A stretch of DNA of 64,000 nucleotides from Ornithinimicrobium sp. CNJ-824 (GCF_001942405.1 NZ_MKKA01000006.1:1-64000); one strand, 5' to 3'; counted from the stretch's first letter, positions 18,521 to 28,238 are shown. The notes: generated from the sequence alone by a model not told the origin. Translations and numbers: made by a program.

Positions 18521-18925
18521 TCAGGGGGTGGCGTCGGCCATCCGGGCCAGGTCCGCGGAGCACCGGCGCTCGAGGTCGTCCAGCTCCCGGAGGGACTCCT
18601 CCACGTCCCGTCGGCGACGCTCCAGGTCGGCCCGGCGGTCCCCGATCTGGTCCAGCAGGTAGCGCAGCTGGCCCGCCTCGCCCGGCTGGTCGTCGTACAT
18701 CCCCAGGATGGTGGCGATCTCCTCGAGGGAGAAGCCCAGCCGGCGGCCCCTGAGGATGAGCGCCAGGCGGGTGCGCTCCCGTCGCCGGTAGACCCGCCGC
18801 TGCCCCTGGCGGTCCGGCTCGATCAGACCCAGGTGCTCGTAGTGGCGCAGGGCGCGGTGGGTGACGGCGTAGTCGTCGGCCATCTGCGCGATGGTCCAGG
18901 TGGGGTCGTCGGTGCTTCGGTTCAC
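18521..18925 (-). CDS. MerR-family transcriptional regulator
   Basis: A 134-residue regulator with an N-terminal MerR winged-helix domain (about 10-80: WTIAQMADDYAVTHRALRHYEHLGLI, then RVYRRRERTRLALILRGRRLGFSLEEI) and a C-terminal dimerisation coiled coil (about 90-130). No metal-binding cysteines appear in the C-terminal part (the single Cys lacks partners), so a CoA-thioester-type ligand, as in LiuR-like regulators of branched-chain and fatty acid catabolism, is more likely than a metal. It is divergent from the acyl-CoA dehydrogenase gene with repeated TTGAC half-sites in between. GTG 18925 is the first in-frame start before the HTH. Confidence 0.85.
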   Translation of the reverse strand: MNRSTDDPTWTIAQMADDYAVTHRALRHYEHLGLIEPDRQGQRRVYRRRERTRLALILRGRRLGFSLEEIATILGMYDDQPGEAGQLRYLLDQIGDRRADLERRRRDVEESLRELDDLERRCSADLARMADATP

Positions 18926-18937
18926 GGTTGTCCTTAC

Positions 18938-18985
18938 GTCAACTGGCGGTCCGGGCATCCTGCTTGACCTTCGCGTCAACGTCAA
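18938..18985. promoter_or_regulatory. candidate MerR operator region (TTGAC/GTCAA half-sites)
   Basis: GTCAA occurs at 18938-18942, 18975-18979 and 18981-18985, and the inverted form TTGAC at 18964-18968. The pair TTGAC-N6-GTCAA (18964-18979) is an inverted repeat resembling operators of MerR regulators of acyl-CoA catabolism. It lies in the 149-bp region between the divergent regulator and acyl-CoA dehydrogenase genes. Confidence 0.45.
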
Positions 18986-19074
18986 GGACGATGTGTTCGC
19001 GACCGCGACGTGCGCACCTGCGAAGAGGGCGGTCCGCACCCCAGCAGCCGCCGCCCGGAAGGACGAGGACACCG

Positions 19075-20256
19075 ATGTTCGAGCTGACCCAGGACCACGA
19101 GGACTTCCGCCGACTCGTCCGCGAGTTCGCCGAGGCCGAGGTGGCCCCCCACGTCGAGCAGTGGGACCGGGACGCCTCCTTCCCGACCGACCTGGTGCCC
19201 AAGATGGGCGAGCTCGGGCTGTTCGGCCTCAACGCCCCCGAGGAGTTCGGCGGGGCCGGGCTCGAGGAGGGCGGGTTCACCTACCTGTGCCTGGCGATCG
19301 AGGAGCTGGGCCGGGTCGACCAGTCCGTCGGCATCACCCTCTCCGCCGGCGTGGGCCTGGGGATCAACCCGATCCTGTCGTTCGGCTCGCAGGAGCAGAA
19401 GGAGCGCTTCCTGCCCGACCTGCTCGCCGGTCGCGCGCTGGCCGGGTTCGGCCTGACCGAGCCCGAGGCCGGCTCGGACGCCGCCGCGACGAGGACCCGG
19501 GCGCGGCTGGAGGACGGGTCGTGGGTGATCAACGGCGCCAAGGCCTTCATCACGAACTCGGGCACCGACATCACCTCGGTGGTCACCGTGACCGCGCGGA
19601 CCGGCGAGACCGTCGACGGACGCCCGGAGATCAGCGCGATCATGGTGCCCTCGGGCACCGAGGGCTTCGTCGTGGAGCCGGCCTACCGCAAGCTGGGCTG
19701 GCACATCTCCGACACGCACGGCCTGACCTTCCAGGACTGCCGCGTGCCCGAGGACCACCTGCTCGGCGAGCGCGGCGAGGGCTTCCGGCAGTTCCTCAAG
19801 ACCCTCGACGACGGCCGGATCGCGATCTCCGCGCTCGCCGTCGGCTGCGCCCAGCGGATGCTGGAGGAGACCACCGCCTACGCCTCGGAGCGGATCGCGT
19901 TCGGCCGCCCGATCGCGGTCAACCAGGGGGTCTCCTTCCAGATCTCCGACCTGGCCGTCATGGTCGAGGCCGCCCGGCTGCTCACCTACAAGGCCGCCTG
20001 GCTCAACGACGAGCGGGAGGCGGGCCGCCGGTCGCTGGCGGAGGTCAAGCAGGCCGCGGCGATCGCCAAGCTCTACTCCACCGAGGCCGCGGTGACCGCC
20101 ACCCGGATCGCCACCCAGGTCTTCGGCGGCAACGGCTTCATGGAGGAGTACCCCGTCGCCCGGTTCTTCCGGGACGCCAAGATCCTGGAGATCGGGGAGG
20201 GCACCTCGGAGGTGCAGCGGATGGTCATCGCCCGGGGCCTGGGCCTCCCGTCCTGA
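19075..20256 (+). CDS. acyl-CoA dehydrogenase
   Basis: A 393-residue FAD-dependent acyl-CoA dehydrogenase oxidising an acyl-CoA to the 2-enoyl-CoA, with electrons passing to ETF. Landmarks: FGLTEPEAGSDAAATRT (FAD/substrate loop, about 122-140), QVFGGNGFMEEYPVARFFRDAKI and the catalytic base region GEGTSEV with E375 near the C-terminus. Full length for the family. ATG 19075 follows a GGAAGGA site. It is next to a carboxyltransferase and under an adjacent MerR regulator. Together with the nearby biotin carboxylase this resembles leucine/isovalerate (isovaleryl-CoA dehydrogenase plus methylcrotonyl-CoA carboxylase) clusters, but no hydratase or lyase follows, so the chain specificity is open. 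Confidence 0.92.
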   Translation: MFELTQDHEDFRRLVREFAEAEVAPHVEQWDRDASFPTDLVPKMGELGLFGLNAPEEFGGAGLEEGGFTYLCLAIEELGRVDQSVGITLSAGVGLGINPILSFGSQEQKERFLPDLLAGRALAGFGLTEPEAGSDAAATRTRARLEDGSWVINGAKAFITNSGTDITSVVTVTARTGETVDGRPEISAIMVPSGTEGFVVEPAYRKLGWHISDTHGLTFQDCRVPEDHLLGERGEGFRQFLKTLDDGRIAISALAVGCAQRMLEETTAYASERIAFGRPIAVNQGVSFQISDLAVMVEAARLLTYKAAWLNDEREAGRRSLAEVKQAAAIAKLYSTEAAVTATRIATQVFGGNGFMEEYPVARFFRDAKILEIGEGTSEVQRMVIARGLGLPS

Positions 20257-20270
20257 CCGGGGCTGGCACG

Positions 20271-21847
20271 ATGACGGGCATGGAGCACGGCACCGGGGGC
20301 GACCCCTCCCAGGACCCCCGGGTCGCGGACCTGCGCACCCGGCTCGAGACCGCATACACCGAGTCGGCGGCGCCCTCGGAGAGGGCCCGCGCCAAGCTCG
20401 ACTCCCAGGGCAAGCTCTACGTGCGGGAGCGGATCGCGCTGCTCTTCGACGAGGGCACCTTCGTCGAGGACGGGCGCTACGCCAACGCCACCGCGCAGGG
20501 CCTGCCCGCCGACGGCGTGGTCACCGGGCGGGGGGAGGTCGACGGGCGTCCGGCGATCGTCGTCGCCAACGACCCCACGGTCAAGGCCGGGTCGTGGGGG
20601 GCCCGGACGGTGGAGAAGATCATCCGGGCCACCGAGGCGGCGCTGCGCGAGGAGCTGCCGCTGTTCTGGTTCGTCGACTCCGCCGGCGCGCGCATCACCG
20701 ACCAGGTCGACCTCTTCCCCGGCCGGCGTGGCGCCGGGCGCATCTTCCACAACCAGGTGGCCCTCTCGGGCAAGGTGCCCCAGATCTGCTGCCTCTTCGG
20801 GCCCAGCGCCGCCGGCGGGGCCTACATCCCCAGCTTCACCGACGTCATCATCATGGTCGAGGGCAACGCATCGATGTACCTCGGCAGCCCGCGGATGGCC
20901 GAGATGGTCGTGGGGGAGAAGGTCAGCCTGGAGGAGATGGGCGGGGCGCGGATGCACTGCACCGTCTCCGGGGTCGGCGACCTGCTCGCCGCCGACGACA
21001 CCGAGGCCATCGAGCTGGCCCGTCATCTGTTCTCCTACCTGCCCGACACCTGGCACGACCCGGTGCCGCACTACGAGACCGAGCCGCCGGCCCGGCCGCT
21101 GACCCGCGACGCCGTGCCCGAGGCCGAGTCGGTCCCGTTCGACGTGCACGAGGTGATCGAGGGCCTCGTCGACGACGACAGCTTCTTCGAGATCAAGCCC
21201 CTGTTCGCCCCCGAGCTGGTGGTCGGCCTGGGGCGGATGGAGGGCCGGACCGTCGGCATCGTGGCCAACAACAGCGCGGTCAAGGGCGGGGTGCTGTTCA
21301 CCGACTCCGCCGACAAGGCCTCCCGCTTCATCTGGCTGTGCGACGCTACGGCATCCCGCTGCTCTACCTGGCCGACGTGCCGGGCTTCATGATCGGCTCG
21401 GAGGTCGAGCGGGGCGGCATCATCCGCCACGGGGCCAAGATGGTCTCGGCGGTCTCGGAGGCGACGGTTCCGCAGCTGTGCGTCGTCGTGCGCAAGGCCT
21501 ACGGGGCCGGGCTCTACGCGATGGGAGGCCCGGGGTTCGGCCCGGAGGCCACGATCGCGCTGCCCACCGCGCGGATCGCCGTCATGGGCCCGGAGGCGGC
21601 CGTCAACGCCGTCTACGCCAACAAAATCGCGCAGATCGAGGACCCGCAGGAGCAGGCGGCGTTCGTCGAGGCCCGCCGGGCCGAGTACCTCGAGGACGTC
21701 GACCTCGAGCGGCTGGCCGCCGACCTCGTCATCGACGCGGTCGTCGAGCCCGAGGGCCTGCGTGAGGAGGTCGCGCGGCGGTTCCGCTACGCCGCCCGGC
21801 GCGACCGGCACTTCTCGACCAGGCACCGCAGCATCCCGCCGGTCTGA
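20271..21847 (+). CDS. acyl-CoA carboxylase beta subunit (carboxyltransferase; frameshifted)
   Basis: A carboxyltransferase of about 525 residues transferring CO2 from carboxybiotin to an acyl-CoA. Two crotonase-like halves: the first contains WFVDSAGARITDQVDLFPGRRGAGRIFHNQ and CCLFGPSAAGGAYIPSF (first oxyanion hole), the second GIPLLYLADVPGFMIG and KAYGAGLYAMGGPGFGPE (second oxyanion hole). The frame breaks near 21346: FIWLCDA is followed out of phase by YGIPLLYLAD, and restoring GCC for GC joins them. Start is ATG 20271 or 20280. It follows the acyl-CoA dehydrogenase by 14 bp and shares its operon. It may serve methylcrotonyl-, propionyl- or another acyl-CoA. Confidence 0.9.
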
Positions 21848-21879
21848 ATCGGACCGTGGACGCCGCGGACCGGTCGGCG

Positions 21880-21885
21880 TAGCGT
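21880..21885 (+). promoter_or_regulatory. -10 element of the AMIN-like lipoprotein (leaderless)
   Basis: TAGCGT, 7-nt spacer, ATG 21893. It argues against the in-frame GTG at 21884, which overlaps the element. Confidence 0.5.
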
Positions 21886-21892
21886 GACAGGC

Positions 21893-22591
21893 ATGCGACG
21901 CGCTGCGGCGGTAACGGCGGTGGCCGTCCTCCTCCTGGCCGGGTGCCAGGACGACGGGGACGAGCCGTCCGCGACGCCCACGGGCACCTCCACGCCCACG
22001 CCGACCAGCACCGGACCGACCGACGACGACGGGACCGAGGCTCCCGGCACGACGGAGGCCACCGGCACCGGGGACGACGCCACCGGGACCGGCACGGACG
22101 GGACGACGGACGACGACCCGGACCCGACGCAGACCTCGGACGAGGCGCTGCCGCCGTGGACCGACGACCCGCAGGAGCAGGCGCCGGTCGCCTCGGACGA
22201 GCCGCAGGAGATCACCGACGTCCGGACCGGCCTGCACGAGGACTTCGACCGCGTGGTGCTCGACCTCACCGGCGACGAGCCGGTCCTGGGATGGTTCGTC
22301 GGGCCCGTCGACGAGGGGGTGGAGGACCCCACCGGGTTCGTGCTCGACGTCGAGGGCGAGACCTTCCTGCAGCTGGGCGTCCGGGGGATCGACTGGACGA
22401 CCGAGTCGCCGCAGCGCTACGACGGCGACCCGGTCGCCGGAGCCGGCACCGAGGTCCTCACCGAGGTGGTCTTCGGCGGCCTCTTCGAGGGCCAGCAGCA
22501 GGTCGTCCTGGGGCTGCGGGAGGAGGCCGACTACCGGATCTTCTCCCTGTCGGACCCCGCCCGCATCGTCGTCGACGTGCGGCACCCCTGA
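21893..22591 (+). CDS. AMIN-like domain lipoprotein
   Basis: A 232-residue secreted lipoprotein. The signal peptide ends in the lipobox LLLAGC with Cys18 for lipid attachment. Residues 20-90 are a low-complexity Thr/Asp/Gly/Pro linker suited to spanning the cell wall. The C-terminal 120 residues (EITDVRTGLHEDFDRVVLDL ... ARIVVDVRHP) form a beta-rich AMIN-like domain found in several actinobacterial envelope proteins; AMIN domains often bind peptidoglycan or localise wall enzymes. It is followed by a small hairpin and the convergent S9 peptidase. Partner and substrate are unknown. Confidence 0.82.
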   Translation: MRRAAAVTAVAVLLLAGCQDDGDEPSATPTGTSTPTPTSTGPTDDDGTEAPGTTEATGTGDDATGTGTDGTTDDDPDPTQTSDEALPPWTDDPQEQAPVASDEPQEITDVRTGLHEDFDRVVLDLTGDEPVLGWFVGPVDEGVEDPTGFVLDVEGETFLQLGVRGIDWTTESPQRYDGDPVAGAGTEVLTEVVFGGLFEGQQQVVLGLREEADYRIFSLSDPARIVVDVRHP

Positions 22592-22608
22592 GCGGACGGA
22601 CACCTGGG

Positions 22609-22625
22609 GGGCCGGTGGCCGGCCC
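22609..22625. terminator. short GC hairpin between convergent genes
   Basis: GGGCCGG-TGG-CCGGCCC, a perfect 7-bp stem with a 3-nt loop, placed between the lipoprotein stop and the convergent peptidase stop. Weak on its own; the position supports a termination role. Confidence 0.35.
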
Positions 22626-22645
22626 GAGGAGGTCAGGCCCGCCGG

Positions 22646-24584
22646 TCAGCGGCGCAGGTGCTCGGCCCACCACGCGAGGATGTGCTCGAAGCGCTGCACC
22701 CGGTGCCGCGGCTGACCGGCCCGGGAGAGCTCGTGGCCCTCCCCGGGGAACACGAGCAGCTTCGTCGGCACCCCGTTGCGACGCAGCCGGGCGAAGAGCC
22801 GCTGCCCCTGCTCCAGGGGGCAGCGCAGGTCGCGCTCGGAGTGGATGACCAGCGTGGGGGTGCGGATCTGGTCCGCCCACGTCAGCGGCGACTGCTCGTG
22901 CTGGTGGTCCCCGGCGTACTCGTCGGCGAAGAACCACCCGATGTCGCTCGTGCCCGCGAATGAGTCCCAGGCGTTGACCGCCCGCTCGCTGATCGCCGCG
23001 GTGAACCGGTCGGAATGGGCCACCAGCCAGGTCGTCATCAGCCCGCCGTAGGAACCGCCCTGCACACCCACCCGGGAAGGGTCCAGGCCGGGGAGGGTCA
23101 GCGCGTGGTCGAGCAGGGCCGTCAGGTCGGCCACGTCGACGGTGCCGATGGCCTCCTTGACCGCCCGCCCGTGGGTCGCGCCGTAGCCGGAGCCCCCGCG
23201 CGGGTTGCCCATGACGACGGCGTAGCCGGCGCCGGCCAGCACCTGGGCCTCGTCGAAGAGGTTCCCCGAGTACTGCGTGTAGGGCCCGCCGTGGATCATC
23301 AGCACCACGGGACGACCGTCGGGGCCGGGATCGTCCGTCGGCCGGACGAGCCAGCCGTGCACCGGGTATCCGTCGTCGGCCCGCGTGGTCAGCTCCTCGG
23401 GCAGGATCGGTGACGCCGACCCGGTGAGGTGGGTGCCCGCCAGGTCCGTGGCCGGGGCGAGCCGGTCGCCCAGCCGTCCCACGAACAGCTCGGAGAAGGA
23501 GCCCCGGGTGCCCGCCACGGCGGCGACGACCCCGCCGCCGACGGCGAGCCCGGAGACGCTGACGTGCCCGTCGAGCAGCACGCGGCCCGAGGGCAGGTGG
23601 CGCACGACGGTGTCGCCGCGCTGCTCCAGGGCGGCGACGACCGTGCCGTCCCCCGCGACCGCCGGTGCGCACGCCAGGTGGTCGGCCTCGGCGTCGGTGA
23701 GGGGCTCGTCCTCCCCGAGCCGGCGCAGCACCGCGTTGCGGGCCACGAAGTCCTGCCGCGAGGGCCCCAGGTCGCCGGCTCCGACGACGACCGTGCCGCC
23801 GGCGCCCCGGTGCAGACCTCCCACGGAACCCCGACCGTCGGTGTGCCGGCGCAGCCCCGCCCCCTCCAGGTCCACCGACCACACGTCCGAGACCAGGGTG
23901 TCCGGCGTCCACGCTCCGTCCTCGTCGCGCGAGGCGACGAAGGCGACCCGGTCGTCGTCCAGCCAGACGGGGGAGTCGTCGTCCCCGTCCCCGTCGGTGA
24001 GCGGGCGCGCCGGCGGCAGCTCGTCGGCGTCGTCGCCGTCGGCCGGCGGGAGGTCGTCCAGGTCGAGCAGGAAGATCTTGTTCGGCCGGTCGAGGAGGTA
24101 GCCCAGCCCGTCGGCCTGGTAGCGCGAGTGCTCGATGAGCCGCGGGGCCTCCTGGTCGGGCTTGACGTCCTCGTCGGTGCCGTAGCGCCCCTCCTCGGGG
24201 ACGCGCGCGGCATACGCGAGCCGGCGCCGTCGGGGGACCAGGCGAACGAGCCCACGCCCAGCTTCTGGTCGGTGAGGCGGCGGGCGTCGCCCCCGTCGGC
24301 GGGCAGCACGTGCAGCTGGGCCGGACCGTCCTCCTCGGCGCGCAGGAAGGCGACCCGGGTGCCGTCGGGGGAGTATGCCGCGCCGCTGTCGCGGGTGCCG
24401 TGCGTGAACCGCTCGAGCGGGCCGGCCGCGGTCCCGTCGGGCCCGAGGGTGAGCCGCCACAGCTGGTGCGGTAACGGTTCCCGGCCACGTCCGGCCGGCT
24501 CATCGTCACCAGGACGTGGGTGCCGTCCGGGTGGACGGACGGGGCGGACAGGGTGCGGACGGAGGTGAGGTCGCTGGGCAGCAC
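22646..24584 (-). CDS. S9-family (prolyl oligopeptidase-like) peptidase (two frameshifts)
   Basis: A serine peptidase of about 646 residues. The N-terminal two thirds form a beta-propeller (HPDGTHVLV, YSPDGTRVAFLRAEEDG, FAWSPDG repeats). The C-terminal alpha/beta-hydrolase holds the nucleophile GGSYGG, then HSERDLRCPLEQGQ (Asp) and FPGEGHELS (His). It probably cleaves short peptides or acyl-peptides in the cytosol; no signal peptide. Breaks: near 24468 (NRYR then HQLWRLTLG) and near 24224 (SPDGA then RLAYAARVPE), each repaired by one C/G. GTG 24584 follows a TAGTCT element by 6 nt. Convergent with the AMIN-like lipoprotein gene. Confidence 0.9.
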
Positions 24585-24590
24585 CGCTGC

Positions 24591-24596
24591 AGACTA
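24591..24596 (-). promoter_or_regulatory. -10 element of the S9 peptidase gene (leaderless)
   Basis: TAGTCT on the minus strand, 6-nt spacer, GTG 24584. It lies immediately after the ThrE-type exporter stop. Confidence 0.45.
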
Positions 24597-26405
24597 CGTG
24601 CCCGTCGGGAACGCCCCACCCGTCGGGTGCACCGCCGGGCGGCGTCGGCGGGGCAGCCGCCGCAGCAGGTAGGGCAGCCCGACGCGGCGGGCGACGTCGC
24701 GGAGCGGCCGGGCCAGGCTCGCCCCGACGACCACGCCCAGGGAGATCGCCACCACGACGAGGGTGACCCCGAGGAACGCGGCGACCGCCACCTCGGGTGC
24801 GGCCTCCAGGCGGGAGACCGAGATGAGCCCGAGGGAGCCCGGGACGAGCAGCCAGAAGCTGGGCAGGAAGGCCACCACCCGCGGCAGCTGCGGCCGGAGG
24901 AACTCCACCAGGGTGGCTCCCAGGCTGGCCACGACCGCGCCGAGGAAGGCCCCGGCCCACCGGCTGCCCAGCAGGGTGTGCCCGGTGAGCTGGGCGAGGT
25001 AGGTCGCGAGGACGAGCAGGAGCAGCCACGGGACGAGCCGGCCGGGCATGGACTCCATGAGGGAGATGGCGACCGTCACCAGGGCCACCCCCACCAGGGG
25101 GGCCCACCAGCCCAGCTCGACCGGCCGGGTCGTGTCCACCTCCTCCAGGGGCACCCGCAGCAGGGCCGCCGCGGCCCCGACCCCCAGGGTGAACAGCAGC
25201 ATCTGGATGGTCCCGTGCGCCAGCCGCGCGGTGCCGGCGACCATCGACCCGGCGGACAGCTCGGTCAGACCCGTGACGATCGCCGCCCCGGGCAGCAGGA
25301 CCGCGATCGGGCCGACCAGGGTCCACAACGGGGCCGGGGTCCAGCCCTGGGCGGAGGCCACGAAGGCCGCGGTCGCGACGACGAACGCCGCGAGCAGCGG
25401 GCTGATGGTGCGCAGGGAGCGTCCACCGGCGGACGTGAGCAGCATGAGGGCGCCGGTCACCGGGGCCAGCAGCCCGCCGAAGACCACCGCCCCCCAGGTG
25501 GGGGCGAGGATCAGGGCGATGCCGACGCCCGAGAGCACGGCCCCGGCGAACATCCCGAGACGGCGGTAGCGGTGGGGCTGCGCCCGCAGACGGGTGAGCC
25601 GGGCCAGCGCCTCGTCGGGGGTCAGGGCCCCCGTGCGCAGGCTGGCGCGGACCGCGCACACGTCGGCCAACTGGTCCAGCCGCAGGCCGCCCTCCACCTG
25701 CTCGAAGGTGGCCGGCCGGCCGGCGGCCAGGGTGACCGTGATCGCGGTCGGTAGGCAGCCGACCTGTGGGGCCGGGTGGCCCAGGCCGCGGGCCGCCTCG
25801 TGGATGTCCTCCTGCACCTCGTGCACGGGCATGCCCCCGGCCAGCAGCCCCGCCCCGAGCCAGGCCAGCAGGCGGCGGTCGCGGGCGTCGCGTCCCTCGA
25901 CCTGCTGGCCCCCGTCCACCGCGCCCTCCGCGGCCGTCACGCCGGCCGCCGCCCGGCCGTCGTGCTCCTCCGGCGACATCCCGGCGACCTCCCCGCACGC
26001 CCAGCCGGACAGGACGGCGGCCAGCAGGGTGGGCACGAGCACCCCGGCCACCTCGAGGGCGGCCGACCCGTCGGGCCGGCCCCAGGACAGGGCCGCGAGC
26101 CCGGCGAGCGCGGTGGCGTGCACCGCCCCGGCGGACAGGCCGGCGCGCACGGCCACCTCGCCCCGTCCCTGCCGGCCACGGGCGACCAGGGTGGTGACCA
26201 TCCCGGACAGGGCGCCCAGCACCGCGCCCAGCGCCGTCCCCACGATCAGCCCGGCCAGCCCGGCCCCCACGGCCGCCCCCGCGCCGCCGTCGGCCCCCGT
26301 GGGCGCTCCGCCGGCCAGGGCGGCGACCACCCCGGTGACGGCTCCCACGGTGGCACTCACGGCGACGCCCACGAGCACGCAGGCGATGAGGTAGCGCCAC
26401 CTCAT
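24594..26405 (-). CDS. ThrE-family threonine/serine exporter with an N-terminal membrane extension
   Basis: A 603-residue integral membrane protein. Residues from about 190 match the ThrE/YjjP-YjjB exporter family: the ThrE N-terminal domain (LGAGLLAGGMPVHEVQEDIHEAARGLG, GCLPTAITVTL, about ten helices in two blocks) and the second block ending in FWLLVPGSLGLISVSRL. ThrE exports threonine and serine using the proton gradient. Unusually, residues 1-185 form an extra Gly/Ala-rich domain with four or five hydrophobic segments. ATG 26405 overlaps the stop of the NUDIX-DHFR gene (ATGA), so it is translationally coupled to the folate operon. The extension might be a separate gene merged by a sequence error, but the frame is continuous. 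Confidence 0.82.
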   Translation of the reverse strand: MRWRYLIACVLVGVAVSATVGAVTGVVAALAGGAPTGADGGAGAAVGAGLAGLIVGTALGAVLGALSGMVTTLVARGRQGRGEVAVRAGLSAGAVHATALAGLAALSWGRPDGSAALEVAGVLVPTLLAAVLSGWACGEVAGMSPEEHDGRAAAGVTAAEGAVDGGQQVEGRDARDRRLLAWLGAGLLAGGMPVHEVQEDIHEAARGLGHPAPQVGCLPTAITVTLAAGRPATFEQVEGGLRLDQLADVCAVRASLRTGALTPDEALARLTRLRAQPHRYRRLGMFAGAVLSGVGIALILAPTWGAVVFGGLLAPVTGALMLLTSAGGRSLRTISPLLAAFVVATAAFVASAQGWTPAPLWTLVGPIAVLLPGAAIVTGLTELSAGSMVAGTARLAHGTIQMLLFTLGVGAAAALLRVPLEEVDTTRPVELGWWAPLVGVALVTVAISLMESMPGRLVPWLLLLVLATYLAQLTGHTLLGSRWAGAFLGAVVASLGATLVEFLRPQLPRVVAFLPSFWLLVPGSLGLISVSRLEAAPEVAVAAFLGVTLVVVAISLGVVVGASLARPLRDVARRVGLPYLLRRLPRRRRPAVHPTGGAFPTGT

Positions 26406-27337
26406 CGGCGCTCCCGGACGACGATCGTGAAGCCTTCGCGCGGGTCGCGGGAGACCTCCCGCCAACGGGCCGGGTCGACCGGCGGGAAGACGGTGCCCCC
26501 GGGCGGCGCCTGGTCGACCTCGCTGACCACCAGGCGGTCGGCCCAGGCGATGGCGTCGGCGTAGACCTGGCCGCCACCCACGACGAAGACCTCCTGGTCG
26601 CCGGCCGTCAGCAGCGCCTCGGGCCAGCTGTGCGCGACCTCCGCCCCGGGCGCGGACCAGCCTCGGTCCCGGGTGAGCACGACCGTCCGCCGCCCGGGCA
26701 ACGGACGGCCGATGGACTCCCAGGTCGCCCGTCCCATGACGAGCACCCCGCCGGCGGTGGTCTCCTTGAAGTGCCGCAGGTCCTCGGGCAGGTGCCACGG
26801 CATCGCGGTCCCGTCCCCGATGACGCCGTTGCGTCCCACGGCCGCCACGAGCGTGACCGTCTGGGCGAACCCGTGGGTCAGCAACGTCGGAGGGGCGCCC
26901 GTCGCCAGGTGCTCCAGGGCCCGACGCTCGTGCGGGACGGTCCGGTCGGGGAGCCGGGACAGCGGCCACCACCGCAGCTCGGCGGTCTTCTCCGGCTCCT
27001 GCACGGAGGGCTCGCCGGTCCAGGTGCGGGTGCCGAAGAACAGGTCGACCCGTTGCTCCAGGGGGTCCGGCAGGGCGCAGGTGCGTTGCACCACGACCAC
27101 CGGGTCCAGGTCGTCGGGGTCCACCTGGACGCCCAGCTCCTCGTCCGCCTCCCGGGCGGCGGCCCGGTATGCGGTCTCGCCCGCCTCCACGTGCCCCGCG
27201 GCCGCGCAGGCCCACCAGCCGTCCATGAAACCGGTCCCGGAGCGCAGCTGGAGGAGGACCTCCGGGGCCTCCTCCGGGCCGCGGAGCAGCGCCAGGTACG
27301 CGGCGGGGACGACCTGGAAGCGGTCGGTCGACGTCAT
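26402..27337 (-). CDS. folA: NUDIX hydrolase - dihydrofolate reductase fusion
   Basis: A 311-residue bifunctional protein. Residues 1-150 are a NUDIX hydrolase with a complete box from G48 to V70 (GHVEAGE, then READEELGV). Residues 160-311 are a full [15 protein letters not shown] at 164-174, the substrate-binding LPEDLRHFK with acidic residue D186, the NADPH site [17 protein letters not shown], and [12 protein letters not shown] reduces dihydrofolate with NADPH. The NUDIX substrate is unknown; a dNTP or dihydroneopterin triphosphate would fit the context (inference). The linker is only about 10 residues with no internal start. ATG 27337 overlaps the thyA stop (ATGA), and its stop overlaps the exporter start. 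Confidence 0.93.
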   Translation of the reverse strand: MTSTDRFQVVPAAYLALLRGPEEAPEVLLQLRSGTGFMDGWWACAAAGHVEAGETAYRAAAREADEELGVQVDPDDLDPVVVVQRTCALPDPLEQRVDLFFGTRTWTGEPSVQEPEKTAELRWWPLSRLPDRTVPHERRALEHLATGAPPTLLTHGFAQTVTLVAAVGRNGVIGDGTAMPWHLPEDLRHFKETTAGGVLVMGRATWESIGRPLPGRRTVVLTRDRGWSAPGAEVAHSWPEALLTAGDQEVFVVGGGQVYADAIAWADRLVVSEVDQAPPGGTVFPPVDPARWREVSRDPREGFTIVVRERR

Positions 27338-28155
27338 ACCGCGATCGGCGCCTTGATCGTGGGGGCGGCCACGTAGTCGCGCACCTCCACGTCCTCGAGC
27401 TCGAAGGCGTCCAGGTCCCGCACCGAGGGGTTCAGCCGGAGGGTGGGCAGCGGCCCCGGGGTGCGGGCGAGCTGCTCGCGGGCCTGCTCGAGGTGGTTGA
27501 GGTAGAGGTGCGCGTCCCCGAGGGTGTGCACGAAGTCCTTGGGTCGCAGGTCGACGACCTGGGCGACCATGTGCGTCAGGAGGGCGTAGCTGGCGATGTT
27601 GAACGGCACGCCCAGGAAGGTGTCGGCGCTGCGCTGGTAGAGCTGGCAGGAGAGCCACCCGCGCCGGTCCTCGTCGTCGGGGGCTGCGGGGGCGACGTAG
27701 AACTGGAAGAGGGTGTGGCAGGGCGGCAGGGCCATGTCGTCCACCTCGGCGACGTTCCAGGCGGACACGATGTGGCGCCGGGAGTCGGGTGCCGTGCGCA
27801 GCCCGGTGACCAGACGGTCGATCTGGTCGATGGTGCGCCCGTCCGGAGCCGGCCAGGAGCGCCACTGGTGGCCGTAGACCGGGCCCAGCTCGCCGTCCTC
27901 GTCGGCCCACTCGTCCCAGATCGTGATCCTGCGTTCCTGCAGCCAGCGCACGTTGGTGTCCCCGCGCAGGAACCACAGCAGCTCACCGACGACCGACCGC
28001 AGGTGCAGCTTCTTGGTCGTCAGCGCGGGGAAGCCCGCGGTGAGGTCGAACCGCATCTGGTGGCCGAAGACCGACAGGGTCCCGGTGCCGGTGCGGTCGC
28101 TCTTCTCCACGCCCTCGTCGAGGATCCGGCGCAGGAGGTCCAGGTACTGCTGCAT
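27334..28155 (-). CDS. thyA: thymidylate synthase
   Basis: A 273-residue folate-dependent thymidylate synthase converting dUMP and methylene-tetrahydrofolate to dTMP and dihydrofolate. The nucleophile is Cys146 in [22 protein letters not shown] (phosphate-binding Arg), [19 protein letters not shown] and [11 protein letters not shown] are all present and the length is standard. ATG 28155 has a TACTCT element 6 nt upstream, so the message is leaderless. It heads a three-gene overlapping operon with the DHFR fusion, which recycles the dihydrofolate it produces. Confidence 0.97.
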   Translation of the reverse strand: MQQYLDLLRRILDEGVEKSDRTGTGTLSVFGHQMRFDLTAGFPALTTKKLHLRSVVGELLWFLRGDTNVRWLQERRITIWDEWADEDGELGPVYGHQWRSWPAPDGRTIDQIDRLVTGLRTAPDSRRHIVSAWNVAEVDDMALPPCHTLFQFYVAPAAPDDEDRRGWLSCQLYQRSADTFLGVPFNIASYALLTHMVAQVVDLRPKDFVHTLGDAHLYLNHLEQAREQLARTPGPLPTLRLNPSVRDLDAFELEDVEVRDYVAAPTIKAPIAV

Positions 28156-28161
28156 ACCGCA

Positions 28162-28167
28162 AGAGTA
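28162..28167 (-). promoter_or_regulatory. -10 element of thyA (leaderless)
   Basis: TACTCT on the minus strand, 6-nt spacer, ATG 28155. Confidence 0.55.
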
Positions 28168-28238
28168 GGCGGTGGGCACCCGCCCCGGCCCCGGCCACGG
28201 GGGTGGGGCGGGCCGCCGTGCCCTCCCTACCCCTGGGG

